A stretch of DNA of 64,000 nt from Sinonovacula constricta (Eukaryota; Mollusca; Bivalvia; Cardiida; Solecurtidae). Under the pieces are notes generated by a model that made no database searches, was not told the origin of the DNA, and worked only from the letters and a program-made list of their open reading frames with translations. The stretch spans positions 13,607,242 to 13,671,241 of the forward strand of contig CM017567.1 in assembly GCA_007844125.1 (NCBI GenBank), given 5' to 3'. Positions 22,976 to 37,300 of the stretch are shown piece by piece. Position 1 is the stretch's first letter, and each line of letters opens with the position of its first letter. The position numbers and the translations under genes were made by a program.

Positions 22976-23165
22976 TAACTCCTCAACCCCTCACCTTGTG
23001 GGTTCAAAGATAAGGATAAGAACATTTTTGTGGGAAAGTATCCAGGTTGACCTGTGGAGCATGGCCATTTTATCAAGACATTTGTCAAGGATCAAACTCC
23101 TCTAACTAGTGGCCAACATTGCCAATATGATATTTGTGTTGGTGCTGTGTATCTAAATACCTTTG
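22976..23165 (+). mobile_element. SINE-like copy, diverged, with B-box-like head
   Basis: The order is cccctcaccttgtgggttcaaagat (B-box-like ggttcaa), then gtgggaaagtatccagg, then ccaacattgccaatatgatatttgtgttggtgctgtg. This parallels head, body and tail of the copy at 45213-45450. Confidence 0.55.
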
Positions 23166-25232
23166 CCATCCTAGAAAAGAAGGAAAAGCTGTAATGACTT
23201 ACTGAATTGAAAACATTTTCATAATACTTTCATTGTTATATAATTCCATTTATAGGTTACTTATAGACTGGGGTGATATTTAAGCTTTATAAACACTGAT
23301 ATATTTTGCTTTTTTATAAAACATATTTTTGTCAATAAGTCATTTGGATAGGTCTGTTAAGTGGGACCAACAATGCACCTTGATATTGCTGTATCACAGA
23401 TTTATATTTTGTAATCATTTAATCAGTCATTAAAAATCATTTCAGTGTCAGACATTATGTCTATATCATATATATTTAACCTTGGTATTGTGAAGCACCA
23501 TCCACACAGTTAAGCAGTACTGCATCACACTGTAGATCAAGCAATCCTTTCTTTATGTTCATTTTTCATACTTTGCAACATTTATGAACCAATATGCATC
23601 GATCCGTGTTTAATGACAAATATTCTAGGTTGTTGGTCTTTAATGGCTAAAAATTCACTTGTTTCTCCCAAAAATACCACAATATTTTGAGAGAGAATGT
23701 TCACATATACACAAGCCATTATCAGTGACTCTTGAATTTTGATTCAATGAGATTTGGCTTCAAAGTTTCATGTTATTGTACAATGGTTTAAACATTCCAA
23801 CTAGACTAACTGTAACCAGGTTGATTCAAATATCAAGTGTCCAGTAGATATACTACAGGTATGTTCTCATATATATGTTGCATGTGCAATACACATGCGA
23901 ATGTTTTAGCTTTACAGCTTTGATGAAAAGGTTGTAGGTGTAAGAAATGATAAATCTCCAAACATAAACTTATGTTTTATTTTAATAAAATCTACTTGTC
24001 ATGCCATGTAAAATGTCTCTTTAAATTAATTTGTATGAGACATTATCATCCAATAAGACAAGAAAATAAAACTGTACATATAAGTCATTATTAAAAAAGG
24101 CCTATGACAATAGAACATTGAATTGACCATCTTTGTGGCATGAAAATTGTATAAGAAGTCAGAAAAATAAGTTTTTGTTTGGGTTTTTTTCATGTAGATT
24201 TACTTGAATGTTTAAATATAGTTAAATTGATTTCCAATAAGTAATGTTTTGATTTTATTATCTACTTTGTGTGTTTCTTTTATGGTGTTTAGAAGAATGA
24301 GCATTTATGAATCCCATTCGTTTATTAACTGCTTTGATACTGCTTTAATACTTCTATTACGTTGTTTATGTTTTATTCTGAATAATGACAGCATTTATCT
24401 TAAAGAATGGTCATTAAAATGTGTGTATCCATTTTTAATACCAACATTATAATATTTCATATCAATTGACTTAACTTATTTTAGTTATAATTTGCAACTG
24501 TCCATTGTTGATAGGACAATAAACTCAACAAACACTGTCTAATTGTAGAGTAGAGTAATTGGCTCTTTGTAAATTGTGTGTTTATATTGCCCAATTTATT
24601 AAACATGCTTAAATAATAAGTTCAACAATAAAATATGTGGCACCTTGTTACAGTTACAAAGTGATTTCAAAGATGATAAATTAGGATTAGGATTTTTCTT
24701 TTTATTACTTATCATTTATTTATTATCATTTTTCATTAAAGTTCTAAATAACGAAATATAGATACGTAGCATGACTCAGTGTTAAGGGGAGTGTGTGGGT
24801 GTCTGAAATGCTGCTCTTAGTCAAGGCCATAACAATTACTGGAATTTAAAAGACACAAAAGTTGTCTGTATGCAGTTTATTTTTCTGTTTCCCAATAGTG
24901 GTGATTTCTGTTACACACGCTGTTTTGTAATAATTTGAATTTACACAGTTATGGTTTATCTATTGTATTAATGGATTGTCTGGCACATTGTATGACACAT
25001 TGTATTATAATGTATGAATCACAGGAAAATAACTATTTGCTTAAGTGTACAAGCCTGTATGCATGTATAACTCTTTTTGTGCAGAGCATAAATTGATTAA
25101 ACTTCGGCTTATAGTGTATTTTGATATTTCTATTCTGCATACAAAATACATAAGTACAGAATACATGTTGACTTATTATATATGTTTCTATCACGAGCAA
25201 TTCTTTTTTATGAATGAAAATTCGGGGGAGCA
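23166..25232. other. Gene-free AT-rich stretch
   Basis: I see no exon with coherent splice sites, no RNA gene and no tandem array here. The open frames are under 70 codons and without recognisable motifs. Confidence 0.5.
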
Positions 25233-25730
25233 TAGAGTCACTGCATTGTCCGTCCGTCCACAGTCCATCCATCCGTCCGTCCCGCAATCGTGTCCGGCCC
25301 ATAACTTTGTTATTTGAAGTCGCATTTCAAAATTATTTGACAGAAATGATCATCATATCAGGACGACGGGTAGCTACCTTGAAGGTCAAGGTCACAGCAT
25401 GACCTTAAAGCAAAATCATGTTCAGTCCACAACTTTGTTATTTATTGTTGGATTTTAAAATTATTTCACAGAAATGTTTACCATATCGAGAAGACATGCC
25501 ACATGTAAAATTAGGGTTGCTACCTTGATGGCCAAGTTCACAGTGTGACCTTGAAGCAAAATCATGTCCGGCCTATATCTTTGTTATTTGCATTCACATT
25601 TTGAAATTATTTCACAAAAATGATCGTGATATCAGGACAAATTGTTGCGCGCAAAATTTGGGTCGCTAACTTAGAGGTTAAGGTCAAATTGTGACCTTGA
25701 AGCAAAATCGTGTCCAGCCAATACATTTTT
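25233..25730. repeat. Three diverged tandem units of about 150 bp
   Basis: Each unit has [ataac/atc]tttgttattt, then aaattattt[g/c]aca[g/a]aaatg, then taccttga[a/t]gg[t/c]caag, then gaccttgaagcaaaatc. A cluster of gtccgtcc/gtccatcc precedes the first unit. This is a dispersed repeat type familiar from bivalve genomes (from memory). Confidence 0.75.
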
Positions 25731-25759
25731 TAGTCTGTCAGTCTACCTTATTAAATTCA

Positions 25760-27767
25760 ATACACAATGAATTGTATTTCTTGAATTCTTTGCCATTGTT
25801 AGTATAACCAGTTCCATTGTTCCCCATGTTAACTCACTGGTTGAAATAGCCATTCCCTTCAACATTCAGGTACAGGTTTAATTATGTCTCATTTTATAGC
25901 ACTACTCCCATTTACAAAATTGTCCTTCATAGTTATACAACAAACCGTTTTTGTGACAAAATACCAATTGAGCATCATCCATCTTTGATAGTCTCTTGTT
26001 TCCTACTGGACCTATGATATGTGTTCTTATTTACTTATTTAAGTAAATCTGGGTGTGTATTTGTGTGCACATTTGTAGACTAATTGGTTAAAAGTAATAA
26101 TGTGATAAAAAGTGATGTCAGTTGAAAGAACAGTTTATTTAGTAGGAAAACAAAACAGAATACAAGGTCTGGTAGAACATTGGTTAATGTAAGTTAATAA
26201 ATATAATTACATGGTGGTTTACTTCTCCAAGACATATCAAAGTTTCTTGAAATGTTGAGGTTTAGGTGCTTGCTACAAATGTTAATAAACCATACTAATT
26301 CTTAGTAACATCTTATAGCCACATGCAAAACTACCTAGACAAAATGTAGCAAACAGTGTAGATCCTGATCATACAGCTCCCAGCAGTGAGCTGGCTTATC
26401 TGGATCTACTCTCTTTTCACGAGCCTTATAAATATGTGCTTAGCAAGCTAACACTTACATGTGCAGTGACAAGAATAATGAGACCGAATGTCATCATTTT
26501 TTGTATGCTATCAAAATAAGGGTGAATGTTATCATTTTTTGTATGCTATTAAAATAAGGGCAGCTCTTTATCTGCTCCCAGTGGGCGCTACCGGTATATG
26601 TATGGGAGAAATATGTGCGATACATTGACAAATTCTTCAAAACAAATCTAATGAGATAAATTTGTTTTTCTTTTGTTAATTATTGTTATGTCTGCATTGT
26701 ATGGCACAAGAAACATTTTGCAAATACACTTGTTAGCTATAATTTGTTAGTGATAATGTGTTAAAGATAATACTTCAATTATTTTTATGGTCCAAAAAGG
26801 GACATTTTAAATTGAAGTCAGACTTATTATAGTTGTTTTCTGTTGTCTTCATTATGTTTAAGGAATGTCACTATACAATTAATTCTTGTTCCATTGTTCA
26901 GCAAATTGCTTATTTAAAAGACTGCAAATAACTTTATTCCATTTTTATTGTCTGTACTTTATACAATGATGGCTTGCATGATACACTTCACAATCACATA
27001 TTTATGGTGGTGTTTCTTAACATGTTTCTGGAATATAATTATTTTGTAACAGTAAGGCCCTAATTCACCAATTATTCATAAGTAAAAAATTTTCAGGTCA
27101 TGATTTTGAATTCACAATAATTAAGAAATGTATTAGACTGCATGTCTGTAATTTTGCATGACACATTTTTTGCTACTTAGAGCTTAAAATCACATATGAA
27201 ATTCGTTTTATTTTAGTTGGCATGATAGCAGTGAATCAGCTCATTTCATGACTTGGGACTTATGCATGGTTAGTGAATATGGGTCCTTATTATGCTCTAC
27301 ATGTTTACTTTTAAATAAGAAAGAATATGGATTGTTATAAGTTTATATTTGGTTGGTTGCTTATTTTATGATATGTGAAGTTTTTTTATGCAACATATGA
27401 TACATACATGTAAGATGTGTTCATAGGTTTCGTTTGTATTGTTAAATCTTTATTGCTATTTGACAGAGAGAGAGAGAGAAAAATAAAATTATATTTATTT
27501 TGACTTTCTTTTAAATATTATTACGACACCAAGTCTACCTTTACTAAATGCATTAATATTTTAGAATTTTAAAATTGTATGCAATTTGACAATGCAACAA
27601 TGAACTGATGCTGAAAACGAAACATTAAAACCTACACTCACACTGAAACTATACATACTCGTTGGCATATCATGTTACCTGGAAAGAATAGACCTAATTG
27701 GACTGTGATTCTCAGATGCTAATGCGATTGCATGTCAGGCAAGATGGTCAGTTAATTGAAAAGCTTC
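25760..27767. other. Gene-free stretch with small repeats
   Basis: A 43-bp direct duplication (gaatgt[c/t]atcattttttgtatgctat) lies at about 26481-26558, a dispersed-repeat fragment at about 26357-26410 and a short (ga)n at 27466-27478. Nothing else is recognised. Confidence 0.5.
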
Positions 27768-28306
27768 CTAATATAAACTACTTGGATAACTATTTCCTTT
27801 CAGGGGACTAAGTACGCCAGCAGAAAAATTGCTTTTAACAAATTGATGTCCAATGTAGTGAAACTCCCAATTCATAGGTACCTGCCGATTAATTGGTTTG
27901 GAAATGTCAATAAGTTTTGCAGCATGTATTTCATCTGCAGGCCATTTTGGTCTCCTAAGTAAATCGCTGAACATTGTAACTTACATGTGGGGTTTTCTCG
28001 GCGTAGCTTGCAAACTGTATTTGCACTATTTGGATATGATAACAAACGACCTTTACATACAATCTGTAGACTACGTTTTCTGTAATAATGTTACAGCAGC
28101 AACGCTTCGGCGATGACTGCCTCTTCACTTTCTTCCTCCACCGTCACACTAAATTGGTGTGTAGACAGAAAACTGTTTATTGCATCTATCTTATAGGCAT
28201 ATAACTTTGGTGGGTTATAAGAAGTATCGTTTATGGTAATTTGTCTTTTTCGCATTGTTAAAACAATAAACCCTCTGGGGGGTTTTAAAAAGACATTAAA
28301 CTGCAT
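27768..28306 (-). other. Possible coding remnant, two open segments on the minus strand, unidentified
   Basis: Segments 28306-28091 (starts MQFNVFLKPPRGFIVL, 71 residues) and 27974-27768 (starts MFSDLLRRPKWPADE, 68 residues) are in the same orientation. They have protein-like composition with conserved-looking W, P, H and G residues (PMNWEFHYIGHQF). They lie in different frames. The sequence between them (28090-27975) is open in a third frame (..NVVYRLYVKV..), which suggests one gene broken by frameshifts. I do not recognise the family. Confidence 0.35.
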
Positions 28307-28779
28307 TTTAATTATCTATGAAAACAATACGCTACTCAAGTATTAGTAAATAATATTGTGTGATCATATACAAGGTGCGATTAGGTGGTTACTTAATGTA
28401 AAATATTGCAAGAAAATGTTTTACCTTCTGGTGCTTTGGTTCGCGCGAGCTATTTCGGCTCAATAACCGATCAATAAATATTGTTCAGAACAATGGTACG
28501 TAAACGTCACGGATACAATCTTACTAAACGGGTTAAAGTCCTCGCCAATGCCACATTTTGTTAAATATATTTCTTGTCGTTTTTAGTAAGCTTCTCCAAC
28601 ATTAAGTGTGTCTGAAAATATGGCAGGTGTAGTTTGCTTTCTTTGGTAATACAGTTCAACATCAAATTGCTTGTAGTTTTGCTGCATAATTTATAGTTTC
28701 CCGATTAAAATGTTTAAACATTAAGACGCTTAGAACAGGCGATTTTAATTTTGTAATGTATTTCTGTAATCTTTGAAAC

Positions 28780-29340
28780 AAAAAAACTTTCTCCAATGTC
28801 GCTTTTCAAACGTAACTTAAGTCAGTAATGGTTCCAGAGAATCAAGTGAAGAATCTTTGGCAATTAAAACATACGCGCATATTTAATTATTGTCGCAAGA
28901 TAAATGTTTCAGAACACGACACCAAAGATCTGCGAACAGTTTCTTGAAAATGCAGTCATTAGCCTTAGATATTCCTCGACTAAATATAACTAAACGTCAC
29001 CAATATGGCCATTTTAATTATGTTGTCATGGTGTATATAAAACATATAAAACAAACGATACCGACAATTCATTTAAATCTGGCCCAAGACGCAGTAATGT
29101 GTATTTCGTTGAGTGCATTATTGCCTATCACATACAATCGGAACACCTCGGATAATTCACGAATCATCTCTCGGATGTATGTAGGTAGTCGGATCACCTC
29201 GGTCACTAATCTAAATGGGACTTCTTTTGAGACAGACCTCAAAACAAAGATGACAGCTCGGGTGACAGCTCTCTACAGGACGATGCCAGTAAAACTTTTA
29301 TTTGTGGCGGCTTCAAATTAAAATCATTCAATTTTAATTT
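28780..29340. other. Open frame without recognised homology, overlapping a repeat
   Basis: A 143-codon frame (28890-29321) exists on the plus strand. Its 3' part overlaps the inverted-repeat element that begins at 29135, and its composition is not convincing. I do not call it a gene. Confidence 0.3.
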
Positions 29341-29527
29341 ACCCAGCGCAGCAGACACGCAGCTGTCAAACGAAGGCAGTGTTTATGTTTTGTGCGAACT
29401 ACTTAGGCATATTCTTCTTCCGACTTCCGGCGAACAAAACGATCGTGATTTCATTAAGTATTATTGCACCAGATGCATCCGATGGATGATTGTCCCGAGG
29501 ACGGAATTATCCGAGGAGTTCCGATTG
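29135..29527. repeat. Inverted-repeat element of about 390 bp
   Basis: Arms 29135-29158 (caatcggaacacctcggata...) and 29504-29527 are complementary over 24 bp with one mismatch. cacctcgg recurs at 29194. The interior has no clear gene. It is consistent with a MITE or foldback element; no target duplication was found. Confidence 0.6.
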
Positions 29528-32500
29528 AATCGAGACGTTAGTATGTATCGGTTGGCTTGAATCTGTTCATCATTTGAGTTAACCACCTAGTCATTCTTTG
29601 CTTAGTCACGACTTGCGTCCAAACCTGTGTGATTATTTTAACAGCTTTACACGAATTGTAGAGTAAAACATCAGACAGACCTTTGTCAGAGTTTAACCAC
29701 CTCTTTCACCTGGAATGGTTTGGCCCACCTGTAAGCGATTAGTAAGCGACAGTAGGGCCATTGTTGTCTTTCCTACTACTGCCAGATGTTTTAAACCGAG
29801 TCAAAACATACGGCTCTATTTCTTTTCACTATGCGGTAATTTGTGTAACATACGAACAGTACGATTTCTTAATGTGAAGCAATTGTCTTGAGCAATTATG
29901 CGGTTATAACCGGTATGACCACCACGGTGACCTCACGACTCTTAAAAATTGAGCTTTGTCCAGTAAGGAAATATGAACTCCTGTGAGAATTGCAACCTAT
30001 ATAAAAATTTGAAAAGGCAGAGGACAAAGGCATTCACATGCAAACCAAATGTAAAAGTAAGAACAAATCTGTGATGAGTCATTTAAAAGAGCAAATCCAA
30101 CAGCTACCGCCTTGGAACGGTCAGTCAGACTTCCTAAGGGGTTTCTCAAATGCAAGCAATGAAAAGAAACCCGATCTGTTTGAATAAAAATATCCGAGCG
30201 CTGGGGTTTTAAAAGAAAGTAGTGACGTCATTGAAAAATATTGTCCATATAGTATGTAGAAGAGAGTGAGAAAGAGAGAGAAGAATTATTTCTAATAGCT
30301 ACAAAACAGTGACTGTAAATGAGATTAGTAGTTTGAATCAAGAAAGAAAATGACCAGAGAAGAAGTATTAATGGTTGTAACATCCTCTTCATGTGGAATT
30401 GAGGAATAAACATCCAATGTTCATCAAAGGAAAATACACGTAACAATACTTATAGTATGAATTAAATGATAACATAGATTACATGCAGGGGAAGATCTTT
30501 TACGACTGCCACACTGCACCGCTAAAATTGTTGTAATCATGAATAAGCAGCCATGACAAAATCCTATGATGTATGATTTAGTCTCAAGCCTTAGTGACAT
30601 AAAGCAAGTTAATCAAGGCAATCTCATTTAACTTCTGCAGTCACAAGAGAAAGTTTGATCATAGAGACTCATATATCAGACTTGATGCAACTGCAGATTG
30701 ACATTAATCTTCAAACCTAAAAACTACACCGCTCGAATGTATTTTATGTCACCATTTTTTTATTTAATTATGTATATATTTCCAGTGCTTGAACATGGCT
30801 TCTTAAACGCTTCCTTCTAACAATATCAATAGACTTAAAGTTAGCTGGCCATTACTACAACACATATTAAGTTCTCCTACTTTATACGTATCCAAGATTC
30901 TATTGAAATAAACACGTACAGCATCCTTACAAGTGTATTTTTCAGGATATTCACACGGTCATCTAATGTAGTTTAAGATGGCAATGTCTGGACAAAGACA
31001 GCGGAAAACAAAACTGGCAATCGTTTTCTAAGAAAAGATGTGGATGTTGTACAGTGTCAAGTTAAATATGTAGTCTTCGGACTGTGGTCTGCCATTTTGA
31101 TGCATATATTAGTGGCATTTATATGATCATGATCGAAACATTGGAAAGACATTTGACCATTGACAAAGTCCTTAGCGACCACAGTGGCGTGGCGCAACAA
31201 AGCTATATAAATTGCCGCTGGATAAGATCTATTTGCTGGTGAAACAGTTCTAAGTGATGAAAACACAATGATGAAACAACTCTAAGGATGTCGTTTCTGC
31301 AACAGATGTAGACATGTTTGCAATGAAAAGACTAGCAGCAGAATAATTTTGATACAAATCATACTTGTTTATCAAAGTACAAAGGAGTATGTTGAAGAAG
31401 GTATCTTTCTGCTATTTACAACGAAAAGCAACACGTGTTATTAGGCACGTTTTTTACTCATTTTTTTATAAACATAATAAAATCATTCATATTCAAAACA
31501 ACATGCGTGTACAGCTTTTGTCAGTTTTTTTTTTATTCAGAGAACACGCCTAAATAGTCAATGATATTGATGTAAATTACTTATCAAACGCACATGTAAT
31601 GGGGTTGAACATTTCTTTTAACATGTTTCATGGCAGGAACACTGCAACCGCATAAATACTGCAGATCGAATGTATTTTTGAAAGAATAAAAAATACATGA
31701 TGTTGTTTTGCCGTTATAAGTTTGGTCACTGATTTAACACTGAGCCTGCTAAACAGTAGTCTATCAAGCCTGTGCTCCCGATGTATATCCAGATCAGCCA
31801 GCTCCCCCTGTGAACTGTCTTATCGGGAATGGCACGATATACTGCTAAATTAACACGTTATGTTACATGGCATTATGACATATTTAACCTGACAAGGGCT
31901 TTTGTCTGTTTGTGTTTCTTTTTATAACTTGGTGTCTTTGGCGTATCATAGTGCATTCAAAGCAAATATAAAAGTTAGAGCTGTACTTTATTAACATAAA
32001 ACTAACCGTCCCAAAACAATAACGAACCTAGTACGCATGCAATAGCTATGCTTTAAATGATTTGAATCTCCCAAAAGGACAGGCAAGAGAATCTCGTTGA
32101 ACTAATTATTTTTACAATAGCCGAGTCTGTCTCATTATCAAGTGATGTCATACATAAACTAATTTTATGGCACAATTAGTAAATTGGAATAAAATGGAAA
32201 TTGATCTGTTATTTTCAGATGCCTTGAACTGAATTTTATTTGTTCATGTTTGGATAGATTTCTATCGATCCCTATTTTACCAAGTGTAAAAAAAAGAAAT
32301 TACAGTCGACATAAAATAAATAAGAAATAACCAATTAATTCAAATATTCAATTAAGGACAATACACATTTAAATACATATCTAGTGCAGAAAGCGACTTA
32401 AGAGAAATTTACTTACATAAACATAAACTCATGTTTGTGGAGGTTTGCAACCCTGAAATTCCCAAACAATCAGGAAATGTTCTTTCCAATAAAAATCTAA

Positions 32501-34337
32501 CAGTTTATTATCAGTTAAGCATATCCTTAGTAATTTTGGCAGAATATATACAATTATATATTTTATTGAATTAAAAAAATGTACAATTTATCAAAAGAAG
32601 AATATGAAACAAAGTATAATAGTAATCAAAATATCTCCCTAGGCATTCAATGTAGCCATCAACAATGCGTTTCCTTTACTTCGAAGGCCAGGGCTAATTA
32701 TTACTCCGACGTTTTGTGAAAGCACCCAGGATATAACTGCGAATGATGATGAAATATTCGTAGCAAAATGGTGCTTAGCATAGCATGTACATGTATGATA
32801 TCAAGGAGTTTCCACAAGCTTAGGTTTCATTAAAATTATTGTAGGCCTAACATTAAATATTAGGGATTTTCTGGGAAATGAGTAATCTTACATTCTGAAC
32901 ATTACATTCTTTAAGAATTAATCAGTTCACCGGCTTCCTGTGAAAAGCGTTTGCCATGTCAGTAAGTAAATTTTACATATTTTTTTCAAAATAATAATTA
33001 TACCAAAGTTTAATGAAGCTAATTTAGCATTTACTTCCATTCGATAACACTTATAATAATTCATATTGTAAATGCGATATTATTTAAAACGTTTATATTT
33101 ACAAAGTAATAAATAACCCATACATAATATAAAACAATGTCCGTAGAAAATGCAGTTTAGCGTATTGTTTTGTCATAAACTATTTTAGCCGTAATTTTTG
33201 TTTTAGATTCAAAACTAACCATGGGTATTCAAATGAACTTTAAAAGACATCGCCCTTAAACTTTCAGTTTAACAAGGAATGCAAAAAGGACATCATCGAT
33301 GGCGTGAGGTCATGAGTGGGCAGCAGTTCATATTTTACTGCCGTTTAAATGATTTTAGAGAGGAACATCGGTATTAAACTACATTCACTAAATGATTTGT
33401 CGCGGTTCTCGAAGATTCTTGGGAACATGAACATTATTAACTTAAATTTGCAAAGCAGTTCAAATGCGAAGGCAATTAATTCTGCTGAATATTAAAATCA
33501 AAGATACAAACAAATGTATTAACAAAGTGTTTCTACAAAGTATGTTGCGTCTAATAACAAAATGTTAGTTTTATCAACAAATTCAAGCCATACACGAATA
33601 ATAAAAAAGACAAAAAAGCAAGTATTTTTTATCATATTCGTTTTCTTGTTGGTATACTTTATTGCGCTTTATAAAATAAAATATTAACAATTCCATGGAA
33701 GGTAAATAAAACACCAGCAACAAAACAAACATAAATTGAATACAATACAATCTACAACTTGTAATGAATAATAATAAAAATGACCCTATTTGTTATTAAA
33801 ATTTATAACACGATGTCGTATTATGAACATCTTTCTCAAAGAACCTGTTTTCATTTTTCATCTGCAGTACAAATTACTTGACGTCAAAACTTTGTTACAC
33901 ATGGTCCATCGTATTGCCAGATTGTATAATACATATTATTCACCTGCGTATGAACTCGGATATATTGATCCGAGAGTTATACGATTAAATATAGTGATAT
34001 GGCATTTTCTTGCAATCATTATGGGTAAACACTGTAACATTTAACAATACGTCAATGCAGAATACCATACTTCCCTTCAATTGGGAAAGCATGTTAGAAG
34101 CCGAATACGGTTACTCATTAACATGCGTTTGACTGTGTGAGTATGGCAGACACTTCTGATTTTCACAAAAAATGTATTACTACTTCTTTTTCAAGTACAT
34201 TTAATGCAGTGTAAAAGTGTCATGAAAGCGAGACAGCGATCATTATTGTTGATGAAAACATAAATAAGTAATAATGGTAATCCAGAAAGTCAAAACGAAA
34301 CGGTGAATACTATATTCAGCAATGCTGTCATGTGTCG
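29528..34337. other. Gene-free AT-rich stretch
   Basis: It contains a diverged copy of the 227-bp dispersed repeat (about 30000-30200) and a fragment of another dispersed repeat at about 31783-31850 (ccagatcagccagctcccc). I found no exon with plausible splice sites and no tandem array. Confidence 0.5.
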
Positions 34338-37300
34338 CTATGTTGACGAATATCCGGACTTCTTTGTGCATGGACTTATAGCAAACATAACACCAGCCTG
34401 AAAAGATTCAAAAGTAAACAAAAACATAATTCAAGTTACTCCATGTGCTGACAACAATATAATTATAAAACTGTCAAGCACAAATTGGTCATGTTTCAGC
34501 GTGGGGCAATTTAACGTTGTAAGCGAGTTCCATACATTAAAGCATTTTATTAGCAAATGTAGCATGATAAAGGGATAGGTAACAGGATGGTTATCAGCCA
34601 CACCAGGACATTTTTGTGGCAACGCGTTGTGTTATTTATGTTTGCAAACTTTGCTGCTATGATTTTATCATTCTGAAGCTATATATTCATCATAGGAATA
34701 TTAATATATTGAGTATGGGTTTATATGTTAAATATGTGTTGAGTTCAGAGCTGAGTTCAGGTGCTGAAAGCTAGCTATATTACAGATAACAGCCTTTACA
34801 TTGACCTTAGATTAGAAATTAGATTACATTAGAAATAAGCCTACCGTATGTTTGAAATTTTAGTCGGAACAAACTCTTGTATTGGAGAAACACGAACTAA
34901 CCTTAACCAACGATGGAAAAGATTTCCAGAAATCTACATTAGGAATCAACTCATAACCACGAGCCTTCCGGACGAACTTCATATACAGAATGCCGCCAAC
35001 TATGTAAGCCGCAATAAGGCCAATCATTCTGAAAGATGCCAGCGAGTGGGTAAAGTAAGCATTATTGTATGATATTGTTTATTGGCTTGTTTTTAATGAT
35101 TCATTCTTATCTAAACCTATATGTGATGCAGTATATGGAAAATTAATCAAGAAGGGCAAAAAAGTTAAAGTGTAATTTCGCTGTCTAAGACATAATTCAT
35201 TGATATATAAATACTAACTAGACACACACCAGTTGCATCTTTGCTTAGCATTATTCCTTACTAAAAGCGAACTGAAAGACAGCGCTATTTGGGAGAAATT
35301 AAGTTTATGTTAATATGTATATTTCCCAGTAACACAACATCAATACCATAAATTTACTATTCAGATCATAACATTAACACAAGAAAAAGTTGATGCAGAG
35401 CATTAAAGTCGCCGGAAAATAAGGTAAAATAAAATGGGTTTGACAGAGCAGTCAACAAAAAAAATGTGCCAATGCAGTTGCACGTATAAGTCTTGACCAA
35501 TCATCCAAAATATTCTTAATACACAATAATTTACCCTTTAATACTTACGAACTCGTACCGATATTATTTCGCATATAAGCTCACTTACTTTGTATATATT
35601 GATCCATGTATATACGTCAGTGCGCAATGAAATTGTTATTACACTTGTCAAAAAATGTAGACATATGTAAAACTATATAATATGTACCCCTTTGTTATCC
35701 ATAGCGCATCAATTTCAGTCGGAAACAAATTGAACTAGGTATCAATCTATAAATTATATTTGGCACATTTTTCATAGGCACCATTTGACTAAGGTCACTT
35801 GGGTGTCTGAAAATTCATATGCGTGAGAATATACCAATCTCGAACTTTTAGCCAATTTCTACATGAAGTGCGCAGGAACTAAATAAATAGTGACCATAAA
35901 AGGTACAACCAAACAGTTTAAATCTTAACAAAACTTGAATGAGGAAAATAATTTATACATCTATCTATTAAATATTGTCTGTATAAATCAGTGATAATTA
36001 GTGCAGTCTGTCCTTGCAGAGGAATTAGTGCAGTCAAATAATATAAAAATGAGCATCAACAATAGATATAGGAAGATTTTAATTGCGATTTTTGTCACAG
36101 TTTGTACGTTTATTTTTTAGTTTAAGTGGTAGTTGTTTAAGAAACAAACGAATCCAAGCACCATAATAGATATATAACACTGTGACCAATTTACTGCTGA
36201 AATAGCATAAACATGACCATAAAGAAATGCAATCGCTTCTTAAACCTATGACGTCACCCCATAGATTTTTTTTCAAAATCCAATTATTCATAAATATAAG
36301 GGTCGACGTTATCGGCAACCCAGATTTGACCTACATTCCAAGAACCACATATCCGGCATTTGACCCTGAGGCGGATGACCCGCAGGTTTGCAGTGGGCCT
36401 TTTTCGTCACATCCATTCGGGCATGCGCAAACGGAAGCCAGTGTTAAGCCCTGAAAGAGAGTAAGAGGAGTTGATTAGCAAAGTTTCTCTGCATATTCTA
36501 CTCTAATGCATAATTTAATAGTGCATTCTAAGTAATATAAAATTCAGCACTAGAAGCATGTATAAGTTTATTGCTATAACTTCTTTAACATTTATATAAC
36601 TTTTGATGATTCTTTAGATGGTGCACTAATTCTGTATATGGGGTCAAATTATATTAAAGACAAAAATAAGTCAGCACTTTGCCTTCAAGTGAACCTGTTA
36701 CGTGATAATATTTGGTGTGATTGTTAGAATAATGTAATGGGGATCAAACACAAATTGAACGTAATGATTAAGTATTAGAAATATTTTAAATAGTTACTAA
36801 CGTAGGTGTTCATGCCGATCTGTCCCTGGGAGGTAAGTCGAGGCTCGCAGGCATTTGTATCACACACCAGCGTTATTTGGCTCACCCTAGAACATTGCTG
36901 CTAGTGATTTAAAGGTTGTTTCCGACATATAGTGGCAGCAAAAGACACAAGAAAAGGACAAAAACGAAGACGTTTTACTTCAAGAGTCCTTTTAAAAGGA
37001 CATGTGTTGCTACTTGGAATTGGTGAGACAGTGTCATATAATATCAAAACTACTGTTTACGTCAAACAGTCCAATGACCTATGATTTTTGTCGATCATGA
37101 TTCCTCTAGACTGTCAACATTCCTTAAAGGAATTATGGTATGCAACCTTGATAACAATGAGGTTTAGTCATCAGTCAGCAAATTTGATGATGTCAATGGT
37201 AAGGGTTTTTGTGAGATTTTAAAATGATGATAACGTTCATGCTTCGCAGCTTTTTCGGGTGTTTGGTGTTTATGGCTTCGCTTCATTGGTGATATATAAC

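Noticed and set aside
34848..35072. 74-codon plus-strand ORF
   Set aside because: It is the antisense of MRH gene exon 6 (transmembrane exon), which has proper splice sites and fits the gene model.
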